A DNA stretch of 64,000 nt from DATFNI01 sp963787205 (lineage in GTDB: Bacteria; Bacteroidota; Rhodothermia; Balneolales; DATFMH01): contig CAWBCD010000003.1 of NCBI GenBank assembly GCA_963787205.1, positions 186,001-250,000 on the forward strand, given 5' to 3'. Shown in pieces: positions 1 to 9,053 of this stretch. The position numbers and the translations under genes were made by a program. Every line of letters begins with the position of its first letter. Positions within the stretch are counted from its first letter, which is position 1. Below the pieces are notes generated by a model that ran no database searches, was not told the origin of the DNA, and saw only the letters and a list, made by a program, of their open reading frames with translations.

Positions 1-99
1 GTTGATGGCAAGAGCGTCGATGCCCACTATGACTCCGATACGGGCATCCTGGAATTCAAGACATCAGCCGATGCCAGCAGCATTGACATCCAGAAATAG
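1..99 (+). CDS. C-terminal end of an unidentified protein (cut by window edge)
   Basis: An open frame enters from the left edge and gives 32 residues, starting VDGKSVDAHYD and ending with TAG at 97-99. The short alternating pattern looks like the last strands of a beta-sandwich, as at the end of many secreted glycoside hydrolases, but no motif is decisive. It is followed by a good terminator, which supports a true gene end. The function cannot be named from this fragment. Confidence 0.6.
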   Translation, partial: VDGKSVDAHYDSDTGILEFKTSADASSIDIQK

Positions 100-114
100 A
101 AAGAAATGAAAATA

Positions 115-143
115 AAAAGGGCGGTCAAAATGATCGCCCTTTT
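115..143 (+). terminator. Rho-independent-type terminator after the first gene
   Basis: A 12-bp stem (AAAAGGGCGGTC at 115-126 pairing with GATCGCCCTTTT at 132-143, one G-T pair) with a 5-base loop lies 16 bases after the stop codon at 99. The stem ends in a short T run. It also lies downstream of the minus-strand uxs gene, so it may serve both directions. Confidence 0.75.
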
Positions 144-172
144 GGTATAATTTCGAATCAGTTAGCTTTTTC

Positions 173-210
173 CTAACAACTAACAACTAACAACTAACAA
201 CTAACAACTA
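173..210. repeat. Heptamer array (CTAACAA)x5 touching the uxs stop codon
   Basis: Five perfect copies of CTAACAA (173-207) are followed by CTA at 208-210. Those last three bases are the TAG stop codon of the minus-strand uxs gene. Read on the minus strand, the stop codon runs straight into TTGTTAG units. This is the most regular member of the 7-base-period arrays seen across the window. Confidence 0.95.
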
Positions 211-1161
211 CTTCGTTTCCAGCTTCTTTTTGAAGTACTCAAGCGTCCGTGCCAGCCCCTCTTCACGGTGAATTTTGGCTGACCAATGGAGTATTTCGTT
301 TGCCTTGTCAGTATCGGGTTGTCGTACTTTGGGGTCATCCTGAGGAAGGGGTTTAAACGCTATCTTACTTTTGCTGCCGGTGAGTTTTACGATTTCTTTG
401 GCGAAATCTAGGATGGTAATTTCTTCAGGATTACCGATGTTCACCGGATAGATATAGTCAGATTGTGACAGCTTGAAGATTCCATCAACGAGGTCGTCGA
501 CGTAGCAGAACGAACGGGTCTGTGAGCCGTCCCCGAAAATAGTGATATCTTCACCAAGGAGGGCCTGCGACATAAACGTTGGAAGGGCACGGCCGTCTTC
601 AAGTCTCATTCGGGGTCCGTATGTATTGAAGATACGAACGATACGCGTATCCACCCTGTGGTAGCGATGGTATGCCATGACTATAGCCTCGGCAAAACGT
701 TTGGCCTCGTCATAGACACCGCGTATACCTATCGGATTTACGTTGCCCCAGTATTCTTCTTTTTGAGGATGGATAAGCGGGTCTCCGTAGACTTCACTTG
801 TAGAGGCAAGCAAGAAGCGTGCTTTCTTTGCTTTTGCTAATCCGAGAGCCTTGTGAGTACCCAGTGAACCAACCTTGAGCGTCTGAATCGGTAGTTCAAG
901 ATAGTCTATTGGAGAGGCAGGGGAGGCAAAATGAAGGACAAGATCCAGATCACCGTTGACGTGGATATAATTTGTAACATCATGCTTGATAAACGTGAAG
1001 TCATCATTGCCGATGAGATGTTCTACGTTTTCAACAGCTCCGGTGCTCAGGTTATCCATACAAATAACCCGGAATCCCTCTTTCATATAGCGATCACACA
1101 GATGCGACCCGAGGAATCCGGCCCCACCAGTTATTAAGACCGTTTTCTTTTGTTCAGACAT
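208..1161 (-). CDS. uxs: UDP-glucuronate decarboxylase (UDP-xylose synthase), SDR family
   Basis: This 317-residue extended short-chain dehydrogenase probably oxidises and decarboxylates UDP-glucuronate to UDP-xylose in the cytoplasm. It has the N-terminal NAD site TGGAGFLGSHL (residues 11-21), the ASTSEVYGDP segment typical of UXS, the catalytic YxxxK as YDEAK near residue 150, and RIFNTYGPRM, also typical of UXS. Length fits the family. Its start overlaps the end of ugd by 8 bases on the same strand, so the enzyme making its substrate is co-translated just upstream. The stop codon lies inside a heptamer array. The main alternative is another nucleotide-sugar epimerase of the same superfamily, but the motif set favours UXS. 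Confidence 0.93.
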   Translation of the reverse strand: MSEQKKTVLITGGAGFLGSHLCDRYMKEGFRVICMDNLSTGAVENVEHLIGNDDFTFIKHDVTNYIHVNGDLDLVLHFASPASPIDYLELPIQTLKVGSLGTHKALGLAKAKKARFLLASTSEVYGDPLIHPQKEEYWGNVNPIGIRGVYDEAKRFAEAIVMAYHRYHRVDTRIVRIFNTYGPRMRLEDGRALPTFMSQALLGEDITIFGDGSQTRSFCYVDDLVDGIFKLSQSDYIYPVNIGNPEEITILDFAKEIVKLTGSKSKIAFKPLPQDDPKVRQPDTDKANEILHWSAKIHREEGLARTLEYFKKKLETK

Positions 1162-2479
1162 TTACGGATGGCCTCCCAACACTGATATATGTTACATTGG
1201 CTTCTTCTGCGCGTTCCAGGTCGTAAAGATTACGCCCGTCGAAAATAATCGGTTTTTTCATCTTGGTATGGAACTGATCAAAATCAGGCCGGCGAAATTC
1301 GTTCCATTCTGTACAGATAATGAGTGCGTCAGCATCATCGATAGCATCAGTCGCCTCGCTTACAAACTCGATTTTGCTGCTTTTCGCTTCGCCTAAAGCC
1401 ATTTTGAAATTCTCAGTTGCTTCCGGATCGTAGGCAACGATTTGAACATTGTGGTTTAACAATTCGTCACAAATATAAAGGGCAGGTGCCTCGCGGACAT
1501 CATCGGTCTCGGGCTTAAAGGCCAGTCCCCATAATGCAACTTTCTTTCCCTCGAGTTTCCCGTCAAAATACTTATCCATTTTGTTGACAATGGTCACTTT
1601 CTGCGCATTATTCACAGCCATGACCGATTCAAGTATTTTGAAGTTATATCCGTTTTGACCGGCTGTATAGTGAAGAGCCTGAACGTCTTTTGGGAAACAG
1701 CTTCCACCATAACCAATTCCGGCAAAGAGGAATCGTTTGCCGATTCGTGAATCCGTTCCTATGCCCCGTCGAATATTGTCGACATTGGCCCCAACGATCT
1801 CACACAAATTGGCTATTTCATTCATGAAGGTGATCTTGGTCGCCAGGAACGAGTTCGCCGCGTATTTTGTCATTTCCGAACTCTTCTCATCAACAACGAT
1901 GATTGGATTGCCGCTTCGCACGAATGGTTCGTATAACATCTGCATCTTTTTGGCGGCCTTCTCACTTGAGGTCCCTATAACCACGCGTTCCGGTTTCAGA
2001 AAGTCATCGAGGGCCACACCCTCACGAAGAAACTCGGGGTTTGAAACGACATCAAACGGAACATCCGTAATCGCAGCGATAGTATTTCTGACGCGTTCGG
2101 CAGTTCCAACGGGAACCGTGCTCTTATTGACGACGATCTTGTAATCCTTAATAATATGACCAATATCATTGGCCACTTGCAGAACAAACTGGAGATCAGC
2201 CTGACCGTCCATACCGGGTGGAGTAGGGAGACACAGGAAGATGATCTCTGAATTGTCAACAGCATGCTTGAGATCCGAGGTGAAGGTTAATCTTTTTTCT
2301 CTCACAGATCTTTCAAACAACGTCTCTAATCCCGGCTCATAAATCGGGATATCACTGTTCTGCAGTTTCTTTACTTTTTCCAGATTATTGTCAACGCAGA
2401 TTACCTGGTTGCCTGAATCTGCAAAACAGGTTCCGGTGACCAGCCCTACATAGCCGGTTCCAACAACAGCAATTTTCAT
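1154..2479 (-). CDS. ugd: UDP-glucose 6-dehydrogenase
   Basis: This 441-residue cytoplasmic enzyme oxidises UDP-glucose to UDP-glucuronate with two NAD. The Rossmann motif GTGYVG is at residues 7-12. The catalytic cysteine lies in GGSCFPKDV near residue 260, and the C-terminal UDP-binding domain contains LWGLAFKPETDDVREAP. All family hallmarks are present and the length is normal. It overlaps greA by 4 bases upstream and uxs by 8 bases downstream, so the three form one minus-strand operon. The product likely feeds uxs for UDP-xylose and perhaps other uronate sugars in surface glycans. Confidence 0.96.
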   Translation of the reverse strand: MKIAVVGTGYVGLVTGTCFADSGNQVICVDNNLEKVKKLQNSDIPIYEPGLETLFERSVREKRLTFTSDLKHAVDNSEIIFLCLPTPPGMDGQADLQFVLQVANDIGHIIKDYKIVVNKSTVPVGTAERVRNTIAAITDVPFDVVSNPEFLREGVALDDFLKPERVVIGTSSEKAAKKMQMLYEPFVRSGNPIIVVDEKSSEMTKYAANSFLATKITFMNEIANLCEIVGANVDNIRRGIGTDSRIGKRFLFAGIGYGGSCFPKDVQALHYTAGQNGYNFKILESVMAVNNAQKVTIVNKMDKYFDGKLEGKKVALWGLAFKPETDDVREAPALYICDELLNHNVQIVAYDPEATENFKMALGEAKSSKIEFVSEATDAIDDADALIICTEWNEFRRPDFDQFHTKMKKPIIFDGRNLYDLERAEEANVTYISVGRPSVNV

Positions 2480-2952
2480 CCGTTACGTTCTATATTTCTT
2501 ATTTCCAGTTCCAGTTTACCTGCGGGGACTTTGACTTCTACAACGTCTCCCACACTTTTACCCATCAGCGCCTCGCCAATAGGTGATTTATTTGAAATTT
2601 TTCCTTGTTTGAAATCAGCTTCCTGAGGAGCGACAATCGTATACTTCATTTCCTTCGAGGTTTTCCGGTTGAAGATTGTTACCGTCGACAGGATGTAAAC
2701 TTTAGAAGAGTCGATATCTTTGTCATCGATAATCCGTGAAGTTGCCAGCGTGTGTTCCAACTCGGCGATTTTCTTTTCCAGCATGCCTTGAGCTTCTTTC
2801 GCAGCATCATATTCGGCATTCTCACTTAAATCGCCTTTGGCACGAGCTTCGGCAATATCATTAGCAGTCTCCTTGCGACCTCTTGTTTTTAAATCGCGCA
2901 GTTCTTTCTCAAGCCTCTCGTATCCTTCTTTACTTAGATAATTGTAATTCAC
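2476..2952 (-). CDS. greA: Transcription elongation factor GreA
   Basis: At 158 residues this is full-length GreA, which binds the secondary channel of RNA polymerase and stimulates cleavage of backtracked RNA. The N-terminal antiparallel coiled coil (about residues 5-75) carries the acidic tip in GDLSENAEYD (residues 40-49). A C-terminal FKBP-like domain follows, including SPIGEALMGKSVGDVVEV. The start codon is GTG (minus strand, plus-strand bases 2950-2952). I see no strong ribosome site before it. It is the first gene of the greA-ugd-uxs operon, an unusual but tight linkage (4-base overlap). Confidence 0.95.
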   Translation of the reverse strand: MNYNYLSKEGYERLEKELRDLKTRGRKETANDIAEARAKGDLSENAEYDAAKEAQGMLEKKIAELEHTLATSRIIDDKDIDSSKVYILSTVTIFNRKTSKEMKYTIVAPQEADFKQGKISNKSPIGEALMGKSVGDVVEVKVPAGKLELEIRNIERNG

Positions 2953-3339
2953 GAACTAATTTATTTTTTGGTTTAAGGCAATATTTTATAATAATAACGA
3001 GCACAGTCGATTGAATTCAATGCCCGAAATCCCTTACTGTTAATACTGTAATTATATCCAATATTTCATTAAGATCGAGCCCAAGATAACCTGCTTTCCC
3101 CTTATTTGCTATGATGCAGTTGAATTAGAAATATCTTTCATAAATGTGACCTTTGACTTATCGAACGATAACCTTTCCAGTTAAGTATATGTGGTTGAAG
3201 CAATAAGTTATCTGTTTCCATTTTGACAAATGGGTGGGCACAGACTTCTAAATGATTGACCGATGCCAGTGGAATACACATTCATGTAATGATATTACCG
3301 AAGAACCTCCGTAAATTACGCCCTCCTTGAAGCACACGA
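2953..3339. other. Intergenic region between divergent greA and Nudix gene
   Basis: This 387-base AT-rich stretch separates the minus-strand greA operon from the plus-strand Nudix gene, so promoters for both must lie here. I found no convincing promoter boxes. The only structure noted is a weak hairpin, CCATTT/AAATGG, at 3218-3233. Confidence 0.5.
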
Positions 3340-3801
3340 ATGAATTACATGGATCAAGTCAAGGTTATCGACGTCTATCCTTACCGTAGTATTAATGGTG
3401 ATATTGAATTTCTTCTGTTTCATCGATCGGAAGGTACCTACTGTGAAAACCAATGGCGAATGGTAGGTGGTAAACTGGAGAACGATGAAACGGCCTGGCA
3501 GGCAGGATTACGTGAACTTTTGGAGGAAACCGGGTGTCAGCCTGTTCAATACTGGACGGTGCCGAGCCTGAACCATTTTTATGAGGCTAAACATGATCGT
3601 CTCATGCTAATACCGGTATTTGCCGCCGAACTAAATGGCGATGATGACATATTATTGAACGAAGAACACGACTCCTACCGTTGGCTCCAAAGAGATGAAG
3701 CCGAACAGGTAATGATCTGGCCTGAACAGATTCGACTCATTGCATTAATAGATAAGATATTGAGATTCAAGACCATACCAGATGAATGGATCATTAAATA
3801 A
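3340..3801 (+). CDS. Nudix hydrolase
   Basis: This 153-residue protein has a complete Nudix box: G44, E50, R58-E59, E62-E63 and G65 within GGKLENDE...RELLEETG. That is the metal-binding, pyrophosphate-cleaving signature. The nucleoside-diphosphate-linked substrate cannot be read from the sequence. Overall length and the ENQWRMVGGKLE stretch recall dihydroneopterin-triphosphate or dNTP pyrophosphatases. A second in-frame ATG is at 3349. Its stop codon is immediately followed, with no gap, by the ATG of the outer-membrane protein gene, so the two are probably co-transcribed. Confidence 0.88.
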   Translation: MNYMDQVKVIDVYPYRSINGDIEFLLFHRSEGTYCENQWRMVGGKLENDETAWQAGLRELLEETGCQPVQYWTVPSLNHFYEAKHDRLMLIPVFAAELNGDDDILLNEEHDSYRWLQRDEAEQVMIWPEQIRLIALIDKILRFKTIPDEWIIK

Positions 3802-5061
3802 ATGATTAAAAAATATTTACTGATTACACCACTAGTCTTCCTGTTATTATTTACACTGACCTGGCAGGTGAAAGCTCAGCAAACGAATACACCATACCAT
3901 ATTCGTTTCTTCCCCGATATATGGTACAATAGTGTGGATGCGGCCAGGATCGGTGTGGATGTCCGGGGTGGACAGGCAGGTAATACGGTACTTGGATACC
4001 ACAGACTCAGTGTGGGAGTCTGGCTGGCAACCCGGTTCCCGAAAGATCCCGTTTCGTATTATCTGAGATTCAGGGAACCAATAGAGTCCTGGAGCGACTA
4101 CAACGCAGGTGCGTCCGTAGGTATCCTGAGCGAATATCGAACAGGGTTTACCCGGCATGGATTGGAGTTGAGTAAACGCTGGCAACCCGGTTTTGAGGAA
4201 GATACCTATGATTTGCTTCAGTTAGGGTTCTACGCAGAAAAATTGTATACAACGAGATATGAGCTCTTCCCGCAATTATGGGACAATGAGTGGCATTATC
4301 TTGGGAAAATACATTTCTCTGTACAGCGTAAATCCGGACCTGTTTCATCATATCTGAGTGTGAAAACATGGATTGGTTTCGGAGTAAACACGATAAATTT
4401 TACCCAGGCTATGCTCCAGTTTTCGCAAATGTGGAAACTGGGAGCCGGATTTGGGTTATACTATCGTCTGTTTGGAGGGGTTTCAAGCGGGAACACGCCC
4501 ATCCAGTATAAGTTCTTCTACAGCATGGCATCACCCCATGACTGGAAAACGAATCCCTTCATGAGGTCACGTGGAACGATTCCGCCCGTTTGGATGAGGG
4601 AGGGATGGATACAGTATGCAGGCGGGCCGGGCCTCCGGGGATATTTGTATCAGGATATGTACGACCTGAAAAACAATAAACCCAACTTGATGCAGAATGT
4701 GGTATCGATGAATACCGAGATTATTTATCCAAATCCGATTAGCAGTCTCATTTCCGGAAACAGTATGATCAGTAACTTTCTGTCATTCAGGAGTTATCTT
4801 TTTGCCGACGCGGGAGAGGGGCGTTCGGAACAAAAACTGCTTCCTGCCGGAGGTATCCAGACATCAACACAAAATGAATTTCGGGCTGATGCCGGTCCCG
4901 GATTGGCATTATCAATCACATTTCCTAATAATGAGGGGCAAACAAAGACTATTACTTTCAGATATGATGTCCCTCTTTGGTTATCCAGTCCCATGCCGGG
5001 TACACCCTCTTTTAAGTATCGCAGTGTATTCGGACTAAATGCAATAATACCATTTAAATAA
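3802..5061 (+). CDS. Outer-membrane beta-barrel protein, Omp85/D15-like
   Basis: This 419-residue protein has an N-terminal signal peptide (hydrophobic residues 5-20, ending near KAQQ). It is rich in alternating aromatic strands and ends in a hydrophobic residue followed by K. The segment GGPGLRGYLYQDM near residue 275 resembles the conserved (V/L/I)RG(F/Y) loop-6 motif of Omp85 barrels. No POTRA domains precede it, so it is a barrel-only relative of the surface-antigen D15 family. Such modules in Bacteroidota can be linked to M1-type peptidases, but none is present here. It directly abuts the Nudix gene. Its cargo, if any, is unknown. Confidence 0.7.
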   Translation: MIKKYLLITPLVFLLLFTLTWQVKAQQTNTPYHIRFFPDIWYNSVDAARIGVDVRGGQAGNTVLGYHRLSVGVWLATRFPKDPVSYYLRFREPIESWSDYNAGASVGILSEYRTGFTRHGLELSKRWQPGFEEDTYDLLQLGFYAEKLYTTRYELFPQLWDNEWHYLGKIHFSVQRKSGPVSSYLSVKTWIGFGVNTINFTQAMLQFSQMWKLGAGFGLYYRLFGGVSSGNTPIQYKFFYSMASPHDWKTNPFMRSRGTIPPVWMREGWIQYAGGPGLRGYLYQDMYDLKNNKPNLMQNVVSMNTEIIYPNPISSLISGNSMISNFLSFRSYLFADAGEGRSEQKLLPAGGIQTSTQNEFRADAGPGLALSITFPNNEGQTKTITFRYDVPLWLSSPMPGTPSFKYRSVFGLNAIIPFK

Positions 5062-5072
5062 GTAAAGATATC

Positions 5073-6296
5073 ATGATCGTTTTAGTTATTAACTGTGGAA
5101 GCTCATCCGTTAAATATCAACTCATTGAAACGGAAGACAATCGAATCCTTTGTTCCGGGATCGTTGAACGTATAGGAGCTATAAAGTCGATAGTAAAGCA
5201 CGAGGTAACGGGGCGGAAACCCATAAAGAAGACGGCAGATCTTGAAGATCATTCCAAAGCACTCAAGGAGATCCTGGATTTCATAAGTGTGCCGGAGAAT
5301 GGTGTGATATCGTCTCTTGACGAAATAAGTGCCGTTGGTCACCGGGTTGTGCACGGCGGTGAAACATTCAAGGATTCCGTTCTGATCGACAGTGACGTCA
5401 TTAAAGCTATCGAACAAGCCGTCGATTTGGCACCATTGCATAATCCGCCGAACCTAAGTGGTATCCATGCGGCACAGGAAGCACTGCCCGATATTCCACA
5501 TGTAGCGGTTTTTGATACCGCCTTTCATCATTCTGTGCCGGCACAGGCGTATCTCTATGGTATTCCTAACAGGTTGTATCGCCGCTACAAAATCAGGAAG
5601 TACGGATTTCACGGCACGTCTCATTATTATGTGAGCCGGAGATATTATGAACTGAGCGGCATTAATGTCGAAAATTCGAAAGTGATTACCTGTCATCTTG
5701 GCAATGGCGCATCGGTTTGTGCTATCCGTGGCGGCGACTCGGTCGATACCAGTATGGGATTTACGCCGTTATCGGGGTTAATCATGGGCACGCGAAGCGG
5801 CGATATCGATCCGTCAATATTGTTTTATCTCGTCGAGAAAGAGGAACTGGCATTGCGTGATTTGCATTCGTTGCTGAACAGGCACAGTGGGTTGCTGGGA
5901 CTCAGCGGATACGCTGCCGATATGCGCGATTTGATGCAGGAAGCTGAAAATGGAGACCGGCGTTGTCAACAGGCTATCGATGCATTTACGTATCGTGCTA
6001 AATTATATGTTGGCTCCTATATGGCAACCCTCAATGGTTGTGATGCCATCATCTTCACTGCCGGGATCGGTCAAAATGCGCCACTGGTTCGGCAGAAGAT
6101 TCTTCAGGATATGGAAAATCTTGGGGTCAGGATCGATGATGACCGCAACCGCAGCGCGGTAGGCACAGTCGAAACCAAAATAAGTACCGATGATTCCAAG
6201 GTGGATGTCTACGTTATCGCAACCGATGAGGAACTGGTGATTGCAAAAGAAGCAGCCAAAATTGCTGTTGCCCGTAAACAAAGTCCATGGGTATAA
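5073..6296 (+). CDS. ackA: Acetate kinase
   Basis: This 407-residue cytoplasmic enzyme interconverts acetyl phosphate plus ADP with acetate plus ATP. Signatures are NCGSSSVKY at residues 7-15, HRVVHGG, FDTAFHH, YGFHGTSH and GTRSGDIDP. It starts 11 bases after the upstream barrel gene. With pta at 9054-10034 it forms the Pta-AckA acetate pathway. Unlike the common adjacent arrangement, a lipoprotein and a permease gene lie between the two. Confidence 0.97.
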   Translation: MIVLVINCGSSSVKYQLIETEDNRILCSGIVERIGAIKSIVKHEVTGRKPIKKTADLEDHSKALKEILDFISVPENGVISSLDEISAVGHRVVHGGETFKDSVLIDSDVIKAIEQAVDLAPLHNPPNLSGIHAAQEALPDIPHVAVFDTAFHHSVPAQAYLYGIPNRLYRRYKIRKYGFHGTSHYYVSRRYYELSGINVENSKVITCHLGNGASVCAIRGGDSVDTSMGFTPLSGLIMGTRSGDIDPSILFYLVEKEELALRDLHSLLNRHSGLLGLSGYAADMRDLMQEAENGDRRCQQAIDAFTYRAKLYVGSYMATLNGCDAIIFTAGIGQNAPLVRQKILQDMENLGVRIDDDRNRSAVGTVETKISTDDSKVDVYVIATDEELVIAKEAAKIAVARKQSPWV

Positions 6297-6320
6297 GCCG
6301 GAATAGCCATATATTTGGGT

Positions 6321-8045
6321 ATGCGTAGGTGGTTTTCCAAATCAGTTTGTGGTGTTACGATTCTTGTGCTCCTTGCCGGTTGCACCAGTTCGAAGTGGAT
6401 AGCTGACAAGGAGCCTTCACTAGACAAGACGGATGGCAAGGTGCTTACCTCGAGCAAGGTCCTTTCGAAGCAAGATGAGGTGACGCCTGATGATCCTGTT
6501 CTTACGCTGGATCTTCTTGACGTGCAGAAAGTTGACTATCCCGAAAGGCTGGTGATGAAACGATATATTCAAAAGTTTCGTCCCCGTTATGGACATCTGA
6601 TTCTGGGACTTGCAGCGTCAGGATTTATCTTTTACACAGCACATACGAATGGAATCATAAAGGATGCATCATCCTCCCGTGCACAGCTATTGCTAAACAC
6701 GGCTGGATTAGCCATAGGTGTCGGTTCTCTGCTCAATATGAAACCGGTAGGTACACCCAGACCAACAGGAGAGGTGCAAATGACCAAGGTAGTGGGTCAT
6801 GAAGTACGCATTGATACTACCAATGTAAAATCTAATACAATAGATAACGCCGAAGTAACTGTATCTTATGGAGATTCGTTGATAGCTCTGAACAAGAAAG
6901 TTCCTCTTACAGATGGAAAGCTGACATTGAATCTTGCCAGAAGTTACAACCCGGGAGTGATCAAAAGCATTGATCCGGATAGTCTGATGATTAACGCGTA
7001 CTATCAGAAGAACCGTTATCAGTTCAGTGTGCCGATCCGTTCATTTATGAAGCGATATGCTTTGATCACCGATACATCGACAGCCTTGTATAACGAGGCA
7101 AAAGCGACGCAGGATAATTTGTTAACGGATGTAAACAAGGGGACATATCTCCAGTTCATGGATAGTGCCGGGAAAGGTTGGTATAAGGTGCTTCTTGGAA
7201 TAACACCTGCGTATCTGAATGCGAAATATGCCCGCATTGTTTGGAAGACCAGTGCAAATCAAGAGTCCGATGTTCTCGACCAGGAGGCAAGTGGATATGG
7301 TAGTGTTGATGTGGAGAATAACATACCGCAGAGCAATACGAAGCAACCTGGAACGACAGCTTTCCTGTTGGCCAGTAGTTTTAACAGCCAAATTCCGCCT
7401 TTGCAACCTGTCTATGAACGTGATATTCATTTGATGCGTGATTATCTGAATAAATCATTGGGAATACCTGCGGCTCAGATTCATGCTTTCGGATCTGCAC
7501 AAGGAGCCGATGCATGGAAGATGTTCAGGGATACCAGTGCTAGTCCAGCATGGTTACCTAAAAGAGCAAAATCGCCACGGGTAGTAATTTATTATACAGG
7601 GGTTGCTTCCGGAGGTAAAGGATCGGATACAGGAACTATCACTAAACTCATCAGGAATGCTGCGAAATGGAAGACGAGTTCGACAATCCTGATACTGGAT
7701 GTCAGAACACCAGGGCAGGATCCGGATTCCCTTAAACAGAAATGGATACGCATCTCCGCCCAGATGACTGCACGGGATCCAAAATTGACGGTATTACTCT
7801 CCTCAGATATTGGCCAGAATGCTCAGGTATACAGGTCATCCGGCGAAAACGTAGATAAGATGCACAGCATATTTACTTACTATTTCTGTCGTGCATTGCA
7901 AGCGGGCATGTCCCAAATGTCCGATATCACTCGTTTTCTGCAGCGCAATATCGCATTCACTTCCAGAAGTGTTACCAATCAACCACAGGATCCGGTGTTT
8001 CTGGGCAATACTTCTGTTTCTCTGACGGGCCCAAGTGCGAAGTAA
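6321..8045 (+). CDS. Lipoprotein with a degenerate caspase-like C-terminal domain
   Basis: This 574-residue protein begins at ATG 6321. A TTG two codons earlier is less likely, because the ATG gives a clean lipoprotein signal with lipobox LLAGC. Two hydrophobic stretches lie near residues 95-112 and 130-146, followed by a beta-rich region. The last ~220 residues resemble the caspase/peptidase C14 layout: an ERDIHLMRDYLNKSLGIP helix, then IYYTGVASG where active members have YYSGHG, then ILILDVRTPGQ where they have DACxSG. TVLLSS, FTYYFCRALQAG and a closing DPVFLGN also match. The catalytic His and Cys positions are both replaced, so this is probably a binding pseudo-enzyme. The assignment is my inference from motif order. 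It overlaps the next gene (TAATG). Confidence 0.6.
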   Translation: MRRWFSKSVCGVTILVLLAGCTSSKWIADKEPSLDKTDGKVLTSSKVLSKQDEVTPDDPVLTLDLLDVQKVDYPERLVMKRYIQKFRPRYGHLILGLAASGFIFYTAHTNGIIKDASSSRAQLLLNTAGLAIGVGSLLNMKPVGTPRPTGEVQMTKVVGHEVRIDTTNVKSNTIDNAEVTVSYGDSLIALNKKVPLTDGKLTLNLARSYNPGVIKSIDPDSLMINAYYQKNRYQFSVPIRSFMKRYALITDTSTALYNEAKATQDNLLTDVNKGTYLQFMDSAGKGWYKVLLGITPAYLNAKYARIVWKTSANQESDVLDQEASGYGSVDVENNIPQSNTKQPGTTAFLLASSFNSQIPPLQPVYERDIHLMRDYLNKSLGIPAAQIHAFGSAQGADAWKMFRDTSASPAWLPKRAKSPRVVIYYTGVASGGKGSDTGTITKLIRNAAKWKTSSTILILDVRTPGQDPDSLKQKWIRISAQMTARDPKLTVLLSSDIGQNAQVYRSSGENVDKMHSIFTYYFCRALQAGMSQMSDITRFLQRNIAFTSRSVTNQPQDPVFLGNTSVSLTGPSAK

Positions 8046-8899
8046 TGGGATTTCTATATCTCATTCTTAGTGTTATGTGTTCGCTGGTTATTGTCCACCT
8101 CCTGAAGGTTGTCAAGTATCGGCAGACACGAATGTTGCCCGTTCTTACCGTTAATTATTTCATTGCAACACTCGTTGCTTCCATTTCCTCCTTAGGGACC
8201 TTCTCTGTATCTGTGTTACCGATATGGTTAATTTTTCTCACAGTTATTGCCGGTGCACTTTTTATTTTCAATTTTGTCATTTACGGCAGTTCGGTCAATC
8301 GGAATGGTGTTGGCGTGAGCGTTACGGCGATGCGGCTGTCTCTGGTTATCCCGGTATTGGTTTCAATTATTGGCTACCGGGAGCGGATCAACTTTTTGAT
8401 AACTGCAGGTCTCATCGGTGTTTTCATAGCCTTGTACCTTCTCAGCCGTATGCATCACCACAAAAAAGAAACGGACTGGAAGCCTGTCTTACTGATCGCA
8501 TTGTTTCTTGGCACCGGATTCAGTGACGCTGCACTTAAGATATTTCGTGAGAATGGAGCTGGATTTATTAATCAGGATCTGTTTATGGCCGGTATTTTCG
8601 GAACGGCATTTCTTATTGGGATTACAGGGATCATTCTGCAGCGTCAATATCAGATACGACTGAATGAACTTGGTCTTGGGGTCATGATCGGGATACCCAA
8701 CCTGTATTCTTCTATTTTCATGATTATGGCTTTGAAATACATTGGAGGGGCTGTCGCCTTCTCGATTGCGAATATCCTGATTGTCGCAGGCGGTACCATC
8801 CTGGGATATGTGTATTGGAGGGATAAAATCACAAAACGGCAGTTCTGGGGAATCATGCTTGGGTTGATTTCAATTGTACTCATGATCATTGGCAGGTAG
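8045..8899 (+). CDS. DMT/EamA-superfamily membrane transporter
   Basis: This 284-residue protein is almost entirely hydrophobic, with about ten predicted transmembrane segments in two repeats of five, as in drug/metabolite transporters. The second half (IGGAVAFSIANILIVAGGTILGYVYWRDKITKRQ and so on) has the EamA-like end where a glycine-rich helix is followed by the loop ahead of the final helix. The substrate is not evident. Its ATG overlaps the stop of the lipoprotein gene by one base, indicating translational coupling. Confidence 0.75.
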   Translation: MGFLYLILSVMCSLVIVHLLKVVKYRQTRMLPVLTVNYFIATLVASISSLGTFSVSVLPIWLIFLTVIAGALFIFNFVIYGSSVNRNGVGVSVTAMRLSLVIPVLVSIIGYRERINFLITAGLIGVFIALYLLSRMHHHKKETDWKPVLLIALFLGTGFSDAALKIFRENGAGFINQDLFMAGIFGTAFLIGITGIILQRQYQIRLNELGLGVMIGIPNLYSSIFMIMALKYIGGAVAFSIANILIVAGGTILGYVYWRDKITKRQFWGIMLGLISIVLMIIGR

Positions 8900-9008
8900 C
8901 GCAAAAATTATCTGAACGGGCATTAATGTCATGCAGAAAGATAATTCAGCTATCATACTCTCTTTTTCATTTCTTATCTTCCATCCGTCATTTAGAACAA
9001 AATAATTA

Positions 9009-9048
9009 CCTTAACACCTATATACCTATATACCTTAACACCTTTAAA
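9009..9048 (+). repeat. Octamer array directly upstream of pta
   Basis: Five 8-base units run end to end: CCTTAACA, CCTATATA, CCTATATA, CCTTAACA, CCTTTAAA. They end 5 bases before the pta ATG at 9054 and occupy the place where a ribosome-binding site would be expected. No Shine-Dalgarno sequence is visible there. It resembles the heptamer arrays elsewhere but has a period of 8. Confidence 0.85.
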
Positions 9049-9053
9049 ATACC

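Noticed and set aside
7122..7430. About 100-residue minus-strand frame inside the lipoprotein gene
   Set aside because: Antisense shadow of a well-supported coding region with lipobox.
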